The notes beneath the pieces were generated by a model. That model searched no databases and was not told the origin of the DNA. It saw only the letters and a program-made list of their open reading frames with translations. From DASQVO01 sp035640715 (GTDB taxonomy: Bacteria > Actinomycetota > Actinomycetes > Streptosporangiales > Streptosporangiaceae): a DNA stretch of 12,282 nt. The stretch lies in the NCBI GenBank assembly GCA_035640715.1, contig DASQVO010000589.1, positions 1 through 12,282 of the forward strand, written 5' to 3'. How positions within the stretch are numbered: the stretch's first letter is position 1; each line of letters begins with the position of its first letter. The translations under genes and the position numbers were made by a program. Shown here one piece after another: positions 1 through 6,753 of this stretch.

Positions 1-262
1 AAGCCTGCCAGCCCTTCGTTCCGGCCAATTGACGGCGCAGGACGCGCCGCTCCTCGGGCGTCGTGCCGCCCCAGACGCCGGCAGCCTCGCCCATCCGCAG
101 GGCCCAGTCAAGGCACTCCCGCGCGACCGGGCAGCCGGCGCAGACGGCCTTCGCCGCCGCGACCTCACGCAGGGCCGGGCCGGTATCGCCGACCGGGAAA
201 AACCACTCGGGGTCCACATCCGGCCGGCGGCACGCTGCCAGGCTGGTCCAGTCATCATTCAC
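1..262 (-). CDS. WhiB-family iron-sulfur transcription factor (C-terminus beyond window)
   Basis: The first 87 residues are present, and the gene continues past the left edge. They hold the four-cysteine [4Fe-4S] ligand set of WhiB-like proteins: Cys11, then Cys41-x2-Cys44 and Cys50. The family's GVWGG turn follows at residues 62-66, and then a basic stretch (ERRVLRRQ) that starts the DNA-binding tail. Family members are small redox- or NO-sensing regulators that often work with the principal sigma factor. The start is GTG at 262, preceded by a strong ribosome-binding site (GGAGGA, 269-274). An in-frame ATG start is absent near here; the nearby ATGs at 258 and 255 are in other frames. Which Wbl subfamily it is cannot be told without the tail. 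Family assignment is very firm. Confidence 0.93.
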   Translation of the reverse strand, partial: MNDDWTSLAACRRPDVDPEWFFPVGDTGPALREVAAAKAVCAGCPVARECLDWALRMGEAAGVWGGTTPEERRVLRRQLAGTKGWQA

Positions 263-556
263 AGCTATTCCTCCGACAATTGATAGTACTACTGTTTGTA
301 GTGCCAGAGGAAGTAGCTGGCTGCGGGGGCCGTGGGGCCTGCGCCGGCGGATCTCCAGGGCATCCTCTACGGTCTTCAGGCCAAGCGCATGCGGCGCCCA
401 CGCGTCGTGCCCGAAGCAGGAATGCGCAGCTCTGGCGGCTACGATCAGCGAGTCATAGGCCAGATCTCTGCATACGCCGTTTGGCTGTCGGCATAGCCGG
501 ACGCGCCGCCGGTGCAGGCCGGACACAGCTGAGCGGGCCGCCGTCGTGCTGTGTTC
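263..556. other. Non-coding gap between whiB-like gene and DUF417 gene
   Basis: I see no convincing gene here. The part nearest the whiB-like gene (about 266-300) is unusually AT-rich for this DNA and holds an 8-bp palindrome TAGTACTA (284-291). On the minus strand this includes a TACTAT that could serve as a -10 box, but no good -35 lies at the right spacing. The whiB frame also stays open upstream across most of this gap (see findings), without an ATG or GTG in the 64 codons nearest the gene. Confidence 0.4.
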
Positions 557-1051
557 CTACGAGGCCGGCCGGGTCCGCCGATGGGCGCCGAGCGAGTCGC
601 CCAAGGTCCACAGGGCGACGCCAAGCAGCACAATGTCCTTGATCAGGAACTCGCCGAGCATCGACAGCACCGGTCCGCCTGCGGTGACTCCGGGTGTGGT
701 GAACAGGAAGCTGATCGTGCTGCAGAAAATCAGCACCGAGAACGCGCTGCCGGCGGCCGAGACCCGTGGCCAGAGCGGCCGGAGCGCAATGAGCAGAGCC
801 GCGAGGATCTCCGTGCTGCCGAGCGCGTAGCCGAGCGTGTGGACATTGAAGATGCCGTAAAGCCAGCTCAGCAGGGGACTGTGGACGATCAGCGGCTGAA
901 TGCCTGCGGGTGCGGCGTAGTGCCCTGCGGCGATCCAGGCGAGGACGACGACAAGGCCGTACCGGGCCAGAAACTGGCCGGCGATGGCCACCGGGTGCTT
1001 TGCCGTCTCGGCCGTGACCGCTGGGGGGTTGAGAGATTTCGTGTGCGACAT
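557..1051 (-). CDS. DUF417 (YkgB/RclC-like) four-helix inner-membrane protein
   Basis: The 164-aa product has four predicted hydrophobic helices at about residues 27-43, 73-92, 98-118 and 137-152. It carries the family pattern of DUF417, the family of E. coli RclC/YkgB: IQPLIVHSPLLSWLY (51-65) after helix 1, and the FLFTTPG...LIKDIVLLG stretch (116-144). RclC is part of a reactive-chlorine response in E. coli; a similar stress role here is only an inference. I chose the ATG at 1051 because it gives the usual N-terminal length and has GGAAGGA just upstream. A second in-frame ATG at 1102 with its own GGAAGGA exists because the start region is tandemly duplicated with a 51-bp period, so a 181-aa form is possible. 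The upstream region carries the TCACCC/GGGTGA sites. Confidence 0.82.
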   Translation of the reverse strand: MSHTKSLNPPAVTAETAKHPVAIAGQFLARYGLVVVLAWIAAGHYAAPAGIQPLIVHSPLLSWLYGIFNVHTLGYALGSTEILAALLIALRPLWPRVSAAGSAFSVLIFCSTISFLFTTPGVTAGGPVLSMLGEFLIKDIVLLGVALWTLGDSLGAHRRTRPAS

Positions 1052-1126
1052 GCGGATCCTTCCTTCCGCCACGCGAGGGATGAGAAATTTCGTGTTCAAC
1101 ATGCGGATCCTTCCACTCACCATGCG
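1031..1126 (-). repeat. 51-bp tandem duplication covering RBS and start codon
   Basis: Positions 1031-1064 and 1082-1115 match at about 31 of 34 bases with an offset of exactly 51, and a weaker match continues to about 1075/1126. Each copy carries GGAAGGATCCGC followed by ATG, then a similar start of protein (MSHTKSL and MLNTKFL). The period is 17 codons, so both starts stay in the same frame of the DUF417 gene. Confidence 0.85.
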
Positions 1127-1164
1127 CGACATCGCGTCGCTAGGACTCACTGTGCGGTGACCGT

Positions 1165-1206
1165 GGGTGAGCCAGCATCACCCCTGAGCCGGCTTCACCC
1201 GGGTGA
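1165..1206. promoter_or_regulatory. Operator-like sites: GGGTGA-N7-TCACCC and palindrome TCACCCGGGTGA
   Basis: GGGTGA at 1165-1170 faces TCACCC at 1178-1183 across a 7-base spacer. TCACCC and GGGTGA are fused into a perfect 12-bp palindrome at 1195-1206. The recurrence of one hexamer in both orientations suggests a dimeric or multimeric regulator. The position suits the minus-strand DUF417 gene. The nearby LAL regulator is one candidate binder, by proximity only. Confidence 0.5.
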
Positions 1207-1297
1207 GGTGGTCGCGCAATGCTCCCGGCGGCTTGACGGGACAACCCGGCCTCCCGGCGAGCGGATGCCACCTGGACGCGGGTACCGGCGCCGCCTG

Positions 1298-1340
1298 CTC
1301 ACCCGGGTGAGACCGGTACCGGGGGGATGAATCCTCACCC
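1298..1340. promoter_or_regulatory. Operator-like palindrome CTCACCCGGGTGAG plus extra TCACCC site
   Basis: A 14-bp perfect palindrome spans 1298-1311, with its centre 104 bp from that of the first palindrome. A further TCACCC lies at 1335-1340, about 45 bases before the plus-strand start at 1386. GGGGATGA at 1323-1330 resembles the GGGGAKGAGG box bound by E. coli MalT, but this similarity is weak evidence. The sites could control the plus-strand small gene, the minus-strand DUF417 gene, or both. Confidence 0.5.
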
Positions 1341-1385
1341 GCCGCGGGCCGACAGTGAGAACAACCGGAGAAGGGCGGAGGAAAC

Positions 1386-1784
1386 GTGGGACCAGTCCGA
1401 TACCAGATCAGCGTTCGAGGGAGATTGACCGAGCGTCTCGGTTCCGCGTTCGCCGGGATGACCATGGAGCCGGGAGCGGGGCAAACAGTCCTGGTCGGCG
1501 AGATCCGCGATCAGTCACACCTCTACGGCATCCTGGACCGGGTGCGCAGCCTGGGCCTGGAGCTGGTGAGCGTGGAGCCGTTCCGGACGGACCAAGCCGG
1601 CGACCAGGACGAGAGAACACGGGCCCGGCACGCGGAGCACGAGGTAATGGGACCCAGCAGCCCGGCTGCTGCCTGGGCGGCAGGGCGGCCCCGGCGGTCG
1701 GCCGGGACCATGGCCTACCGGGCGTTATCGCTCCGCGCCCGGGCCACGGCCTGCTGCCTGGTCGACACCCCGAGCTTGCGGTAG
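1386..1784 (+). CDS. Small conserved hypothetical protein, C-terminal end uncertain
   Basis: Residues 1-70 look like a real compact domain: a strand-rich start (VRYQISVRGRL), a second strand (TVLVGEI), a helix (DQSHLYGILDRVRSLG) and a last strand (LELVSVEPF). I recognise this pattern from small actinobacterial proteins of unknown function; no role can be given. The start is GTG at 1386, chosen for its strong ribosome-binding site (GGAGGA, 1377-1382). The rest of the 132-aa frame is Arg/Ala/Gly-rich, looks non-conserved, and runs 70 bases into the 3' end of the convergent LAL gene. Homologues I know of seem to stop near residue 70-80, so the tail may come from a lost stop or a frameshift; a TAA lies in the +1 frame at 1645-1647. 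Confidence 0.7.
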   Translation: MGPVRYQISVRGRLTERLGSAFAGMTMEPGAGQTVLVGEIRDQSHLYGILDRVRSLGLELVSVEPFRTDQAGDQDERTRARHAEHEVMGPSSPAAAWAAGRPRRSAGTMAYRALSLRARATACCLVDTPSLR

Positions 1785-4018
1785 ATGTGGCGGGTGTGCG
1801 TCTTAACGGTGTCGTAGGACACGTAGAGCTCGCTCGCGATCTCCCGCAAGGAAAGCTGGCTGTTCAGCCACCGCAGGATTTCGTCCTCCCGCTGGCTCAA
1901 AGGCTCCGCGAGCTTCGGCAGGCGGGGCCCGGGGGGTGGCGCAGGCCGGCCTGCGCCACCTGCGGTGCCTGCGAGGAGTTCGGTGAGGATCACACCGGGA
2001 TCAGCGCAGGTCGTGATGATCCGCCGGGCTGCGCTCACTCGTGCACGGGCTTCCTCGTCGTTGCCGGCGCGGGCTGTCAGTCTGGCCAGGCAGAGCTGAG
2101 CGTAGGCGGTCTCCAGCCGCGCCTGGCCACGTTCGGCGAGCCGCAGTCCGCTACGCGCCTCCGCTTCGGCGTCGGCCAGGTGGCCGCGGCGTTCCAGCAG
2201 CTCAGCCGATGTGAGCAGGGCTGTGGCTGCGACCCAGTACTCACCTAGCCCATGGCTGGCGGCCAGGCCCAGGGCCTTCTGAACGTGGTCTTCGGCGGCC
2301 TCAGGATCGCCGCTCCTGGCGGCGATCGCCGCCAGGCAGCCCTGTGCCCACAGGCTGGCGAGGTTGTTGGCAGGCGGCGGAATGGGCCCGGCGACCCGTC
2401 GCAGGATAATGCGCGCCTCGCTGTCCTTGCCTTGCCAGCACAAGCTGACGCCTAGTGTCGCCGATGCCACCGCCTGCCACAGCGGGGTCCCCGCTGCTTC
2501 GAGCGCCACCGCCTGGCGGCTGGCTGACTCGGCCCCGGCGAGATCCCCGATCATGTACCGGTAGCCTGCGCGCAGCATGTACGCACACGATTCGATGGAC
2601 GTAGAGACTTCCGTGAGCGGGCCTCGCGGTGTCGCGGCCTCCGCTGCCTCCAGCCACGGTTCAACCTCGCCGAGCCGGCCCAGATGACGTGAAATCCAGC
2701 CCATCACCAGGCACATCCGGGCATCCTCGGTCACCATCGCAGGCGGCAGCCGGTTCAGCCACGCCTCCACGGTCTCGGCCAGGCCCTTGTTGATGTAGGC
2801 GTTCCAGTGCGCGGCGATCAATTCCCTGGCGTCGGCCAGGTCGCCGGCCGAAATCGCATGCCCGATGGCCTCGGCGATCGAGCCGTGCTGGCGGTGCCAT
2901 GCGGAAGCGCGGCGGTGGAGCAGCGGAGCGAGGCCCGGCTCGGCCCAGTCAAGTTCGTGCCGCAGCAGCTCAGCGAACAGCTGGTGGTACCGGTACCACT
3001 GGCGGCTAGCGTCCAGGGGGACCACGAACTGGTTGGTTCGCTCCAGTCCCTCGAGGATGCGCCACGATCCACCGGAAGCGGTGACGGCATCGCACAGCGG
3101 TCCGCACATGCGGTCAAGGACTGATGTCCGCATCATGAATGAGCGAACGTCGGCCGGCAGCGCGTCCAGCACCTCGGCCACGAGGTAGTCGACGATCTGG
3201 CGGTCGTCGCCTGCGAACGCCCGGACCAGCTGGGATGGGTCGGGACGCCCGCGCAGCGACAGGCCGGCGAGATACAGGCCCGCCGCCCAGCCCTCGGTCC
3301 GCCGCTGCAGCGCGTCGATGTCCGCTGGGGCCAGGGCGAGGCCGAGTGTTCCGTTGAGCAGCTCCGCCGCCTCGGCGTCAGTGAAACGGAGCGCATCGGC
3401 TCGGATTTCGGTCATCTCACCCCTGGCCCGCAGCCGCGCCAGTGGCAGCACCGGGTCGGAGCGAGCCGACACAACCAGGCGCAGCGTCGGCGGCAGGTGC
3501 TCGACCAGGTACTCCACGCATTCCAGGAGTCCCCGATGGGAGATCAGGTGGTAATCGTCGAGGACCAGCGTCACCGGGGCGGCCAGCCGTTCGAGATCGT
3601 TGATCAGTGGCGTCAGCACGCCCTCCGCGTCTTTGGCGCCGGGAGCGGTCAGCACCTGCAGGGATGCCTCCCCTACCCCGGGGGATACGGTGGCAATGGC
3701 CGCGATAACGTGCGCCCAGAAACGTACCGGGTCATTGTCGTCCTGGTCGACGGACAACCATGCGATTTGGGACGCTTCACCGGCCGATCGCCAGTCCCGG
3801 AGCAGCGAGGTCTTCCCCCAGCCAGCCGGTGCGGCGACAACGACCAGCTTGGCCGAAACGCTCTCATTGAGGCGAACGAGGAGATCCCGGCGGGCTACTG
3901 AGCCAGGGCGCCCGGCAGGTGGATGCAGCTTGGAGGATAGCACCACAACATCGCCGCGCTCGCCCCCCAGGGCATCCCGCGCGCGAAGGAACTGAGGCGC
4001 CGCGGTTGCCGCCCGCAC
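1715..4018 (-). CDS. LAL (MalT-like) ATP-binding LuxR-family transcriptional regulator
   Basis: This 767-aa protein has the LAL architecture. Near the N-terminus is LSSKLHPP (27-34), which opens the family's conserved region. A P-loop follows (APAGWGKTS, 63-71), then a Walker B stretch LVLDD (151-155), a long helical TPR-like middle (about 350-690), and a C-terminal LuxR-type helix-turn-helix (about 707-760: LSQREDEILRWL, LSLREIASELYVSYDTVKTH). Such proteins are ATP-dependent activators triggered by a small inducer. The frame's first start is GTG at 4018, with no clear ribosome-binding site. A GTG further in, at the VVVLSSK stretch (residues 24-26), lies behind a GGGGGGCGAG run and may be the true start. 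The gene converges on the small gene at 1386 and is divergent from the secreted protein gene at 4208. Its target is not evident; the palindromes at 1165-1340 are one candidate. Confidence 0.92.
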   Translation of the reverse strand: MRAATAAPQFLRARDALGGERGDVVVLSSKLHPPAGRPGSVARRDLLVRLNESVSAKLVVVAAPAGWGKTSLLRDWRSAGEASQIAWLSVDQDDNDPVRFWAHVIAAIATVSPGVGEASLQVLTAPGAKDAEGVLTPLINDLERLAAPVTLVLDDYHLISHRGLLECVEYLVEHLPPTLRLVVSARSDPVLPLARLRARGEMTEIRADALRFTDAEAAELLNGTLGLALAPADIDALQRRTEGWAAGLYLAGLSLRGRPDPSQLVRAFAGDDRQIVDYLVAEVLDALPADVRSFMMRTSVLDRMCGPLCDAVTASGGSWRILEGLERTNQFVVPLDASRQWYRYHQLFAELLRHELDWAEPGLAPLLHRRASAWHRQHGSIAEAIGHAISAGDLADARELIAAHWNAYINKGLAETVEAWLNRLPPAMVTEDARMCLVMGWISRHLGRLGEVEPWLEAAEAATPRGPLTEVSTSIESCAYMLRAGYRYMIGDLAGAESASRQAVALEAAGTPLWQAVASATLGVSLCWQGKDSEARIILRRVAGPIPPPANNLASLWAQGCLAAIAARSGDPEAAEDHVQKALGLAASHGLGEYWVAATALLTSAELLERRGHLADAEAEARSGLRLAERGQARLETAYAQLCLARLTARAGNDEEARARVSAARRIITTCADPGVILTELLAGTAGGAGRPAPPPGPRLPKLAEPLSQREDEILRWLNSQLSLREIASELYVSYDTVKTHTRHIYRKLGVSTRQQAVARARSDNAR

Positions 4019-4207
4019 AAGACGAGGGTATCCGGCAACCGCCCCGGGTGAAAATCAGCCCAGAGTGTGCGTCATGGCCTGGGGCGCAGGCACCGTTTTC
4101 CCACTCGGCTCCGCGTTTCCCTGTGTCGCCAAGGCGATCGAGCACCCCGCCGTCGTCGCAGCGGAAGAACAGGTACCGGAGATAACCGAGGCGACGAGGA
4201 GGTGGGT
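4019..4207. promoter_or_regulatory. Divergent intergenic region between LAL gene and secreted protein gene
   Basis: This 189-base gap must contain the promoters for both divergent genes. On the plus strand GATAAC (about 4179-4184) could act as a -10 box upstream of the GAGGAGG ribosome-binding site at 4196-4202, but I see no well-spaced -35. The TCACCC/GGGTGA sites of 1165-1340 are not repeated here as palindromes. Confidence 0.35.
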
Positions 4208-5707
4208 ATGCGGCGGATAACTGGAATCAAGGCGGGCGCGCTTGCTGCCGCCGTGACCGCGGCCGTGGCGCTGGCCGTGCCTGCGCCCGCCACTGGCACC
4301 GCCGGCACTGTCCGTACTGTCTCAGCCGGAAGCGCCGCGCACGCGGGCGCGGCCACGGCCGTATGCCCGGGCGTGCCCGCCCCGTCGGCGGCCAGCGCCG
4401 CACCGGACGCCCCGCTTGACGCGATGTTCGGCAACTACGCTGATCACGGGGCCGGATACGACCACTGGACCGGCGCGGACAGTACCTACTCGGCGCCGCT
4501 GCCACGCGATCAAGAGCTGTGGATCTTCTCCGACACGTTTCTCGGCTACGTGAACCCGGACGGCTCGCGCTCGCCGGTGATCTCTGACAAGGGCACCACG
4601 CCGTTCATCAACAACTCGTTCGTGGCGGAGCCGGGCCGGGTTCCCGACCCGTCCGGCGCCGGGCTCACCACCATCGGCGGCGGAACGGCGGCGGATCCGG
4701 CGGCGCTGATGCCGCCGCCCGACGCGACGCACTGGTACTGGGCCGGTGACGCCGTCGTGGCTGGCGGCACGCTGCAGGCCGTATACCAGGAGTACGACCG
4801 CTTCGGGTCGGCGCCGTTCGACTTCGCGTGGGAGCGCAACGTCCTCGCCCGCTACCATCTCGGCGATCTGTCGCATCCGTTCGGCGTGCAGCCGCTGCCC
4901 TCTAGCGCCGGGATCGCCTGGGGCTCGTGGATCGCCCGCGACGGCGGCTACACCTACGTCTACGGCGTCGAGGACCTGGGCGCGGATACGTACATGCACA
5001 TAGCCCGGGTGGCAGGCGATGACCTGCTCCGGCCATGGCAGTACTACACGGCCGCGGGAACCTGGTCGCCGGACGAGTCCGCGTCTGCCCGGATAGCCGG
5101 CCCGGCGGCGTCCGGCGGCTTCCTGCACGTCGCCAGCGAGTACAGCGTGAGCCGGGTCGGCCGCCTGTACGTGCTCGTCACGCAGAACACCCTCCAGCCG
5201 TTCAGCGCCGAGATCGACGTCCTGTACTCGTGCTCGCCGGTCGGCCCCTTCACCGACCGCACCGCCATCTACGACACGCCGGAAACCGGCCTTCACGGCA
5301 GCTACGGCGACGCCAACGTGTACACCTACAATGCCCACGCCCACCCCCAGATCAGCGCGCCCGGCCGCCTCGTCATCTCCTACAACGTGAACAGCCTGGT
5401 CAATACCGACCTGTACAAGAACGCTTCGATCTACCGTCCCCGGTTCATCGAGCTGACGCTGGGCCCAGTGACCGGCAGGCAGGCGCTCCGCCATGCTCTG
5501 GCGGAACCGGCGCGCCGCCAGGCCGAGACCATGCTGGAGTGGAAGCCACTGGCCCCAGCGTGCCCGGAGACCCGATCCCGGCGGAACAGGTCCCGCGCTG
5601 ACGGGCTGGTGGGCGAACATGGTTATTCACGACAGAAAGGTGAGTTGTCATGGCCAAGGGTTACTGGGTCACCGCGTACCAGTCGGTCTCGGACCCGGAG
5701 AAGCTAG
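4208..5707 (+). CDS. Secreted beta-propeller-type protein (DUF4185/DUF5005-like), with anomalous C-terminal tail
   Basis: The product is 499 aa. Residues 1-28 form a signal peptide: MRR, a hydrophobic Ala/Val core, and PAPA before the likely cleavage site. The body (about 70-420) carries repeated aromatic strand motifs typical of secreted actinobacterial propeller-like proteins: DHWTGADSTYSAPLP (85-99), LWIFSDTFLG (104-113), HWYWAGD (175-181), YTYVYGVEDLG (248-258) and HAHPQISAPGRLVISYNVN (377-395). Cys53 and Cys342 could form a disulfide. The fold suggests carbohydrate binding or hydrolysis, but I can name no catalytic residue with confidence. ATG 4208 is chosen because GAGGAGG precedes it and the signal peptide begins there. 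The expected C-terminus is near IYRPRFIELTLG (408-419). The remaining 80 residues are basic and low-complexity, and overlap the next gene by 58 bases. The DUF name is from memory of the family pattern. Confidence 0.8.
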   Translation: MRRITGIKAGALAAAVTAAVALAVPAPATGTAGTVRTVSAGSAAHAGAATAVCPGVPAPSAASAAPDAPLDAMFGNYADHGAGYDHWTGADSTYSAPLPRDQELWIFSDTFLGYVNPDGSRSPVISDKGTTPFINNSFVAEPGRVPDPSGAGLTTIGGGTAADPAALMPPPDATHWYWAGDAVVAGGTLQAVYQEYDRFGSAPFDFAWERNVLARYHLGDLSHPFGVQPLPSSAGIAWGSWIARDGGYTYVYGVEDLGADTYMHIARVAGDDLLRPWQYYTAAGTWSPDESASARIAGPAASGGFLHVASEYSVSRVGRLYVLVTQNTLQPFSAEIDVLYSCSPVGPFTDRTAIYDTPETGLHGSYGDANVYTYNAHAHPQISAPGRLVISYNVNSLVNTDLYKNASIYRPRFIELTLGPVTGRQALRHALAEPARRQAETMLEWKPLAPACPETRSRRNRSRADGLVGEHGYSRQKGELSWPRVTGSPRTSRSRTRRS

Positions 5708-5943
5708 CCGAGTACGGGAAGCTGGCCGGGGCGGCCATTCAGGCGGCTGGTGGCCGCTTTCTGGTCCGGGGCGGCCAGGTAACGGCGCACGAGGCCGGGA
5801 AGGCCGAACGAACGGTGGTGATCGAGTTCGACAGCTACGCGCAGGCCATGGCGGCTTACCAGAGCGAGCCCTACCAGCGGGCGCTGGCGGTGCTGGACGG
5901 TGCCGTGGTGCGGGACCTGCGGATCGTCGAAGGAGCGGACTGA
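5650..5943 (+). CDS. DUF1330 family protein
   Basis: The 97-aa product has the length and pattern of DUF1330, a small dimeric alpha/beta-barrel (ferredoxin-like) family of unknown function. Visible family features are KGYWVTAYQSVSDPEKLAEY (3-22), GGRFLVRGG (34-42), and RTVVIEFDSYAQAMAAYQS (54-72), followed by YQRAL. The ATG at 5650 is preceded by AAAGGTGAG (5636-5644), a usable ribosome-binding site. It lies downstream of the secreted protein gene, whose frame runs 58 bases into it. This could mean co-transcription, but the overlap may come from the abnormal tail of that gene rather than from coupling. Confidence 0.9.
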   Translation: MAKGYWVTAYQSVSDPEKLAEYGKLAGAAIQAAGGRFLVRGGQVTAHEAGKAERTVVIEFDSYAQAMAAYQSEPYQRALAVLDGAVVRDLRIVEGAD

Positions 5944-6058
5944 CAGGGTGCACGGTAGTCATTCAAGAGCGGCCTCATAGCGGCGGCCGGTTCACGGTCG
6001 TCGGCCAGGTCACTGCCCGGCGCATGCTTGCCGGTGCGTAGGGAGGCTCGGAAGCCTG

Positions 6059-6064
6059 TATGAT
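6059..6064 (+). promoter_or_regulatory. Possible -10 box of the tRNA-Ala gene
   Basis: TATGAT lies 37 bases before the tRNA gene and would give transcription from about 6071, a normal leader for a tRNA. No good -35 hexamer lies 16-18 bases upstream (TTGCCG at 6028 is 25 bases away), so this is a weak call. Confidence 0.35.
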
Positions 6065-6101
6065 GTCTGAGTTCCGTCGGCCACGGGGCCGGCACGGATG
6101 A

Positions 6102-6174
6102 GGGGCTATGGCGCAGCTGGTAGCGCGTCTGCATGGCATGCAGAAGGTCAGGGGTTCGAATCCCCTTAGCTCCA
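6102..6174 (+). tRNA. tRNA-Ala (anticodon GGC)
   Basis: A complete 73-base cloverleaf folds by hand. The acceptor stem GGGGCTA pairs with TAGCTCC and includes the G3:U70 wobble that marks alanine tRNAs. The anticodon stem TCTGC/GCAGA encloses the loop ATGGCAT, so the anticodon is GGC. The T-arm is AGGGG-TTCGAAT-CCCCT, and the discriminator base is A. The CCA end is not encoded (CAC follows). The sequence to its right is decayed mobile-element material, so this tRNA may have served as an integration site. Confidence 0.97.
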
Positions 6175-6186
6175 CACCTCCGAAGC

Positions 6187-6245
6187 ATCGGTAGCCTCTC
6201 CGAGTCACTTGACCTGCTGTTTTGTGGCTCGAAGGGGCTACCGAT
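6187..6245. repeat. 10-bp perfect inverted repeat just after the tRNA
   Basis: ATCGGTAGCC at 6187-6196 is matched by GGCTACCGAT at 6236-6245, 39 bases apart. The loop contains GCTGTTTTGTGG. It may be a terminator-like or processing hairpin for the tRNA transcript, or part of an attachment or element end beside the tRNA. No T-run follows the right arm, so a classical terminator is unlikely. Confidence 0.5.
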
Positions 6246-6394
6246 CGGACCTCGCGGACTGTGGCATAACCCGAACACCTGCCAGTTGCGCGAACTGTCG
6301 ACGGGTGCGTACCCACATCGCTGGCCGGGATGACCGCGAGGGTGAACGCCATTGCGGAGGCACTGACCGTCGTAACTGCCAGGCATCCCGGGGC

Positions 6395-6500
6395 AGTGGG
6401 CGCGAGCGGAGGACCGGATCGTCGCGACCAGTCCGGGTCCGACCTCGGCCCAACCGATGAGCAAGAGTGGGCCGACGGCGTCGAAGGCTAACGCCCCAGT
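6395..6500 (-). pseudogene. Possible remnant of a DUF2637-type (SpdB-like) membrane protein
   Basis: One minus-strand frame reads GALAFDAVGPLLLIGWAEVG followed by PGL, a hydrophobic segment that resembles the C-terminal membrane part of DUF2637 proteins found on actinobacterial plasmids and integrative elements. Sequence on both sides in the same frame no longer resembles the family, and the frame further downstream runs antisense through the tRNA, so any gene is broken. The match is from memory of one segment only. A chance hydrophobic stretch remains possible. Confidence 0.25.
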
Positions 6501-6545
6501 TTGGAGTGACCAGGGCCTGGCACGGCTGGTACCGATCGACACCCC

Positions 6546-6592
6546 CGCCCACCAGCACGTACTCATGGTCGTGAGGATCTTGCTGGTGGGCG
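6546..6592. repeat. 47-base nested hairpin (12-bp perfect arms)
   Basis: CGCCCACCAGCA (6546-6557) pairs perfectly with TGCTGGTGGGCG (6581-6592). Inside it, CTCA (6562-6565) pairs with TGAG (6572-6575) around the loop TGGTCG. No T-run follows on either strand. The structure is strong for its length and is not explained by a gene. Confidence 0.6.
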
Positions 6593-6753
6593 TCGATCTT
6601 GGTGTGACCGACGGGTGGCCGAAAGTGCCCACCATCGCACTGGGGTACGGACCAATTCTTGCCCAGCGGGGTGCTCGCTCTACGGTCGTGACCTGCGTCA
6701 ACCAAGCGCGCGACTGAGCGAGACCGAACTCGTACCGCTCTGGAGTTTCGTAG

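Larger units (their letters stand above)
1052..1385. other. Divergent regulatory gap between DUF417 gene and small conserved gene
   Basis: This 334-base stretch holds the upstream copy of the start duplication (to about 1126) and a cluster of TCACCC/GGGTGA sites (1165-1340). It also has a GGTACCGG / CCGGTACC inverted pair (1281-1288 and 1313-1320) that brackets the second palindrome. I see no convincing -35/-10 pair and no gene of its own. Confidence 0.6.
6175..6753. other. Gene-poor scarred region right of the tRNA
   Basis: No intact gene is visible in these 579 bases. The stretch holds an inverted repeat (6187-6245), a possible DUF2637-like coding remnant on the minus strand (about 6395-6500) and a long hairpin (6546-6592). 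It ends at the 3' end of a truncated transposase. Open frames here are long on both strands, but their composition (Arg/Pro/His-rich, or antisense to the tRNA) does not look like protein. Confidence 0.6.

Noticed and set aside
551..1330. 259-aa plus-strand frame over the DUF417 gene and its regulatory region
   Set aside because: Charged shadow frame; the minus strand encodes a clean four-helix membrane protein with family motifs.
1165..1340. CRISPR-like array from the repeated TCACCC/GGGTGA motifs
   Set aside because: The repeats are 6-14 bp, in both orientations and irregularly spaced; this fits operators, not a CRISPR array.
4322..5620. 432-aa minus-strand frame opposite the secreted protein gene
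   Set aside because: Arg/Val-rich shadow; the plus strand has signal peptide, RBS and family motifs.
6102..6174. Attachment-site duplication of the tRNA 3' end inside the window
   Set aside because: I looked for a second copy of TTCGAATCCCCTTAGCTCCA and saw none, so integration at this tRNA remains only a possibility.
5871..6701. 276-aa minus-strand frame crossing the tRNA, containing GIRTPDLLHAMQTRYQLRHS
   Set aside because: This peptide is the well-known antisense translation of a tRNA-Ala gene. The rest is mixed composition; only the short hydrophobic part at 6395-6500 is kept as a possible remnant.
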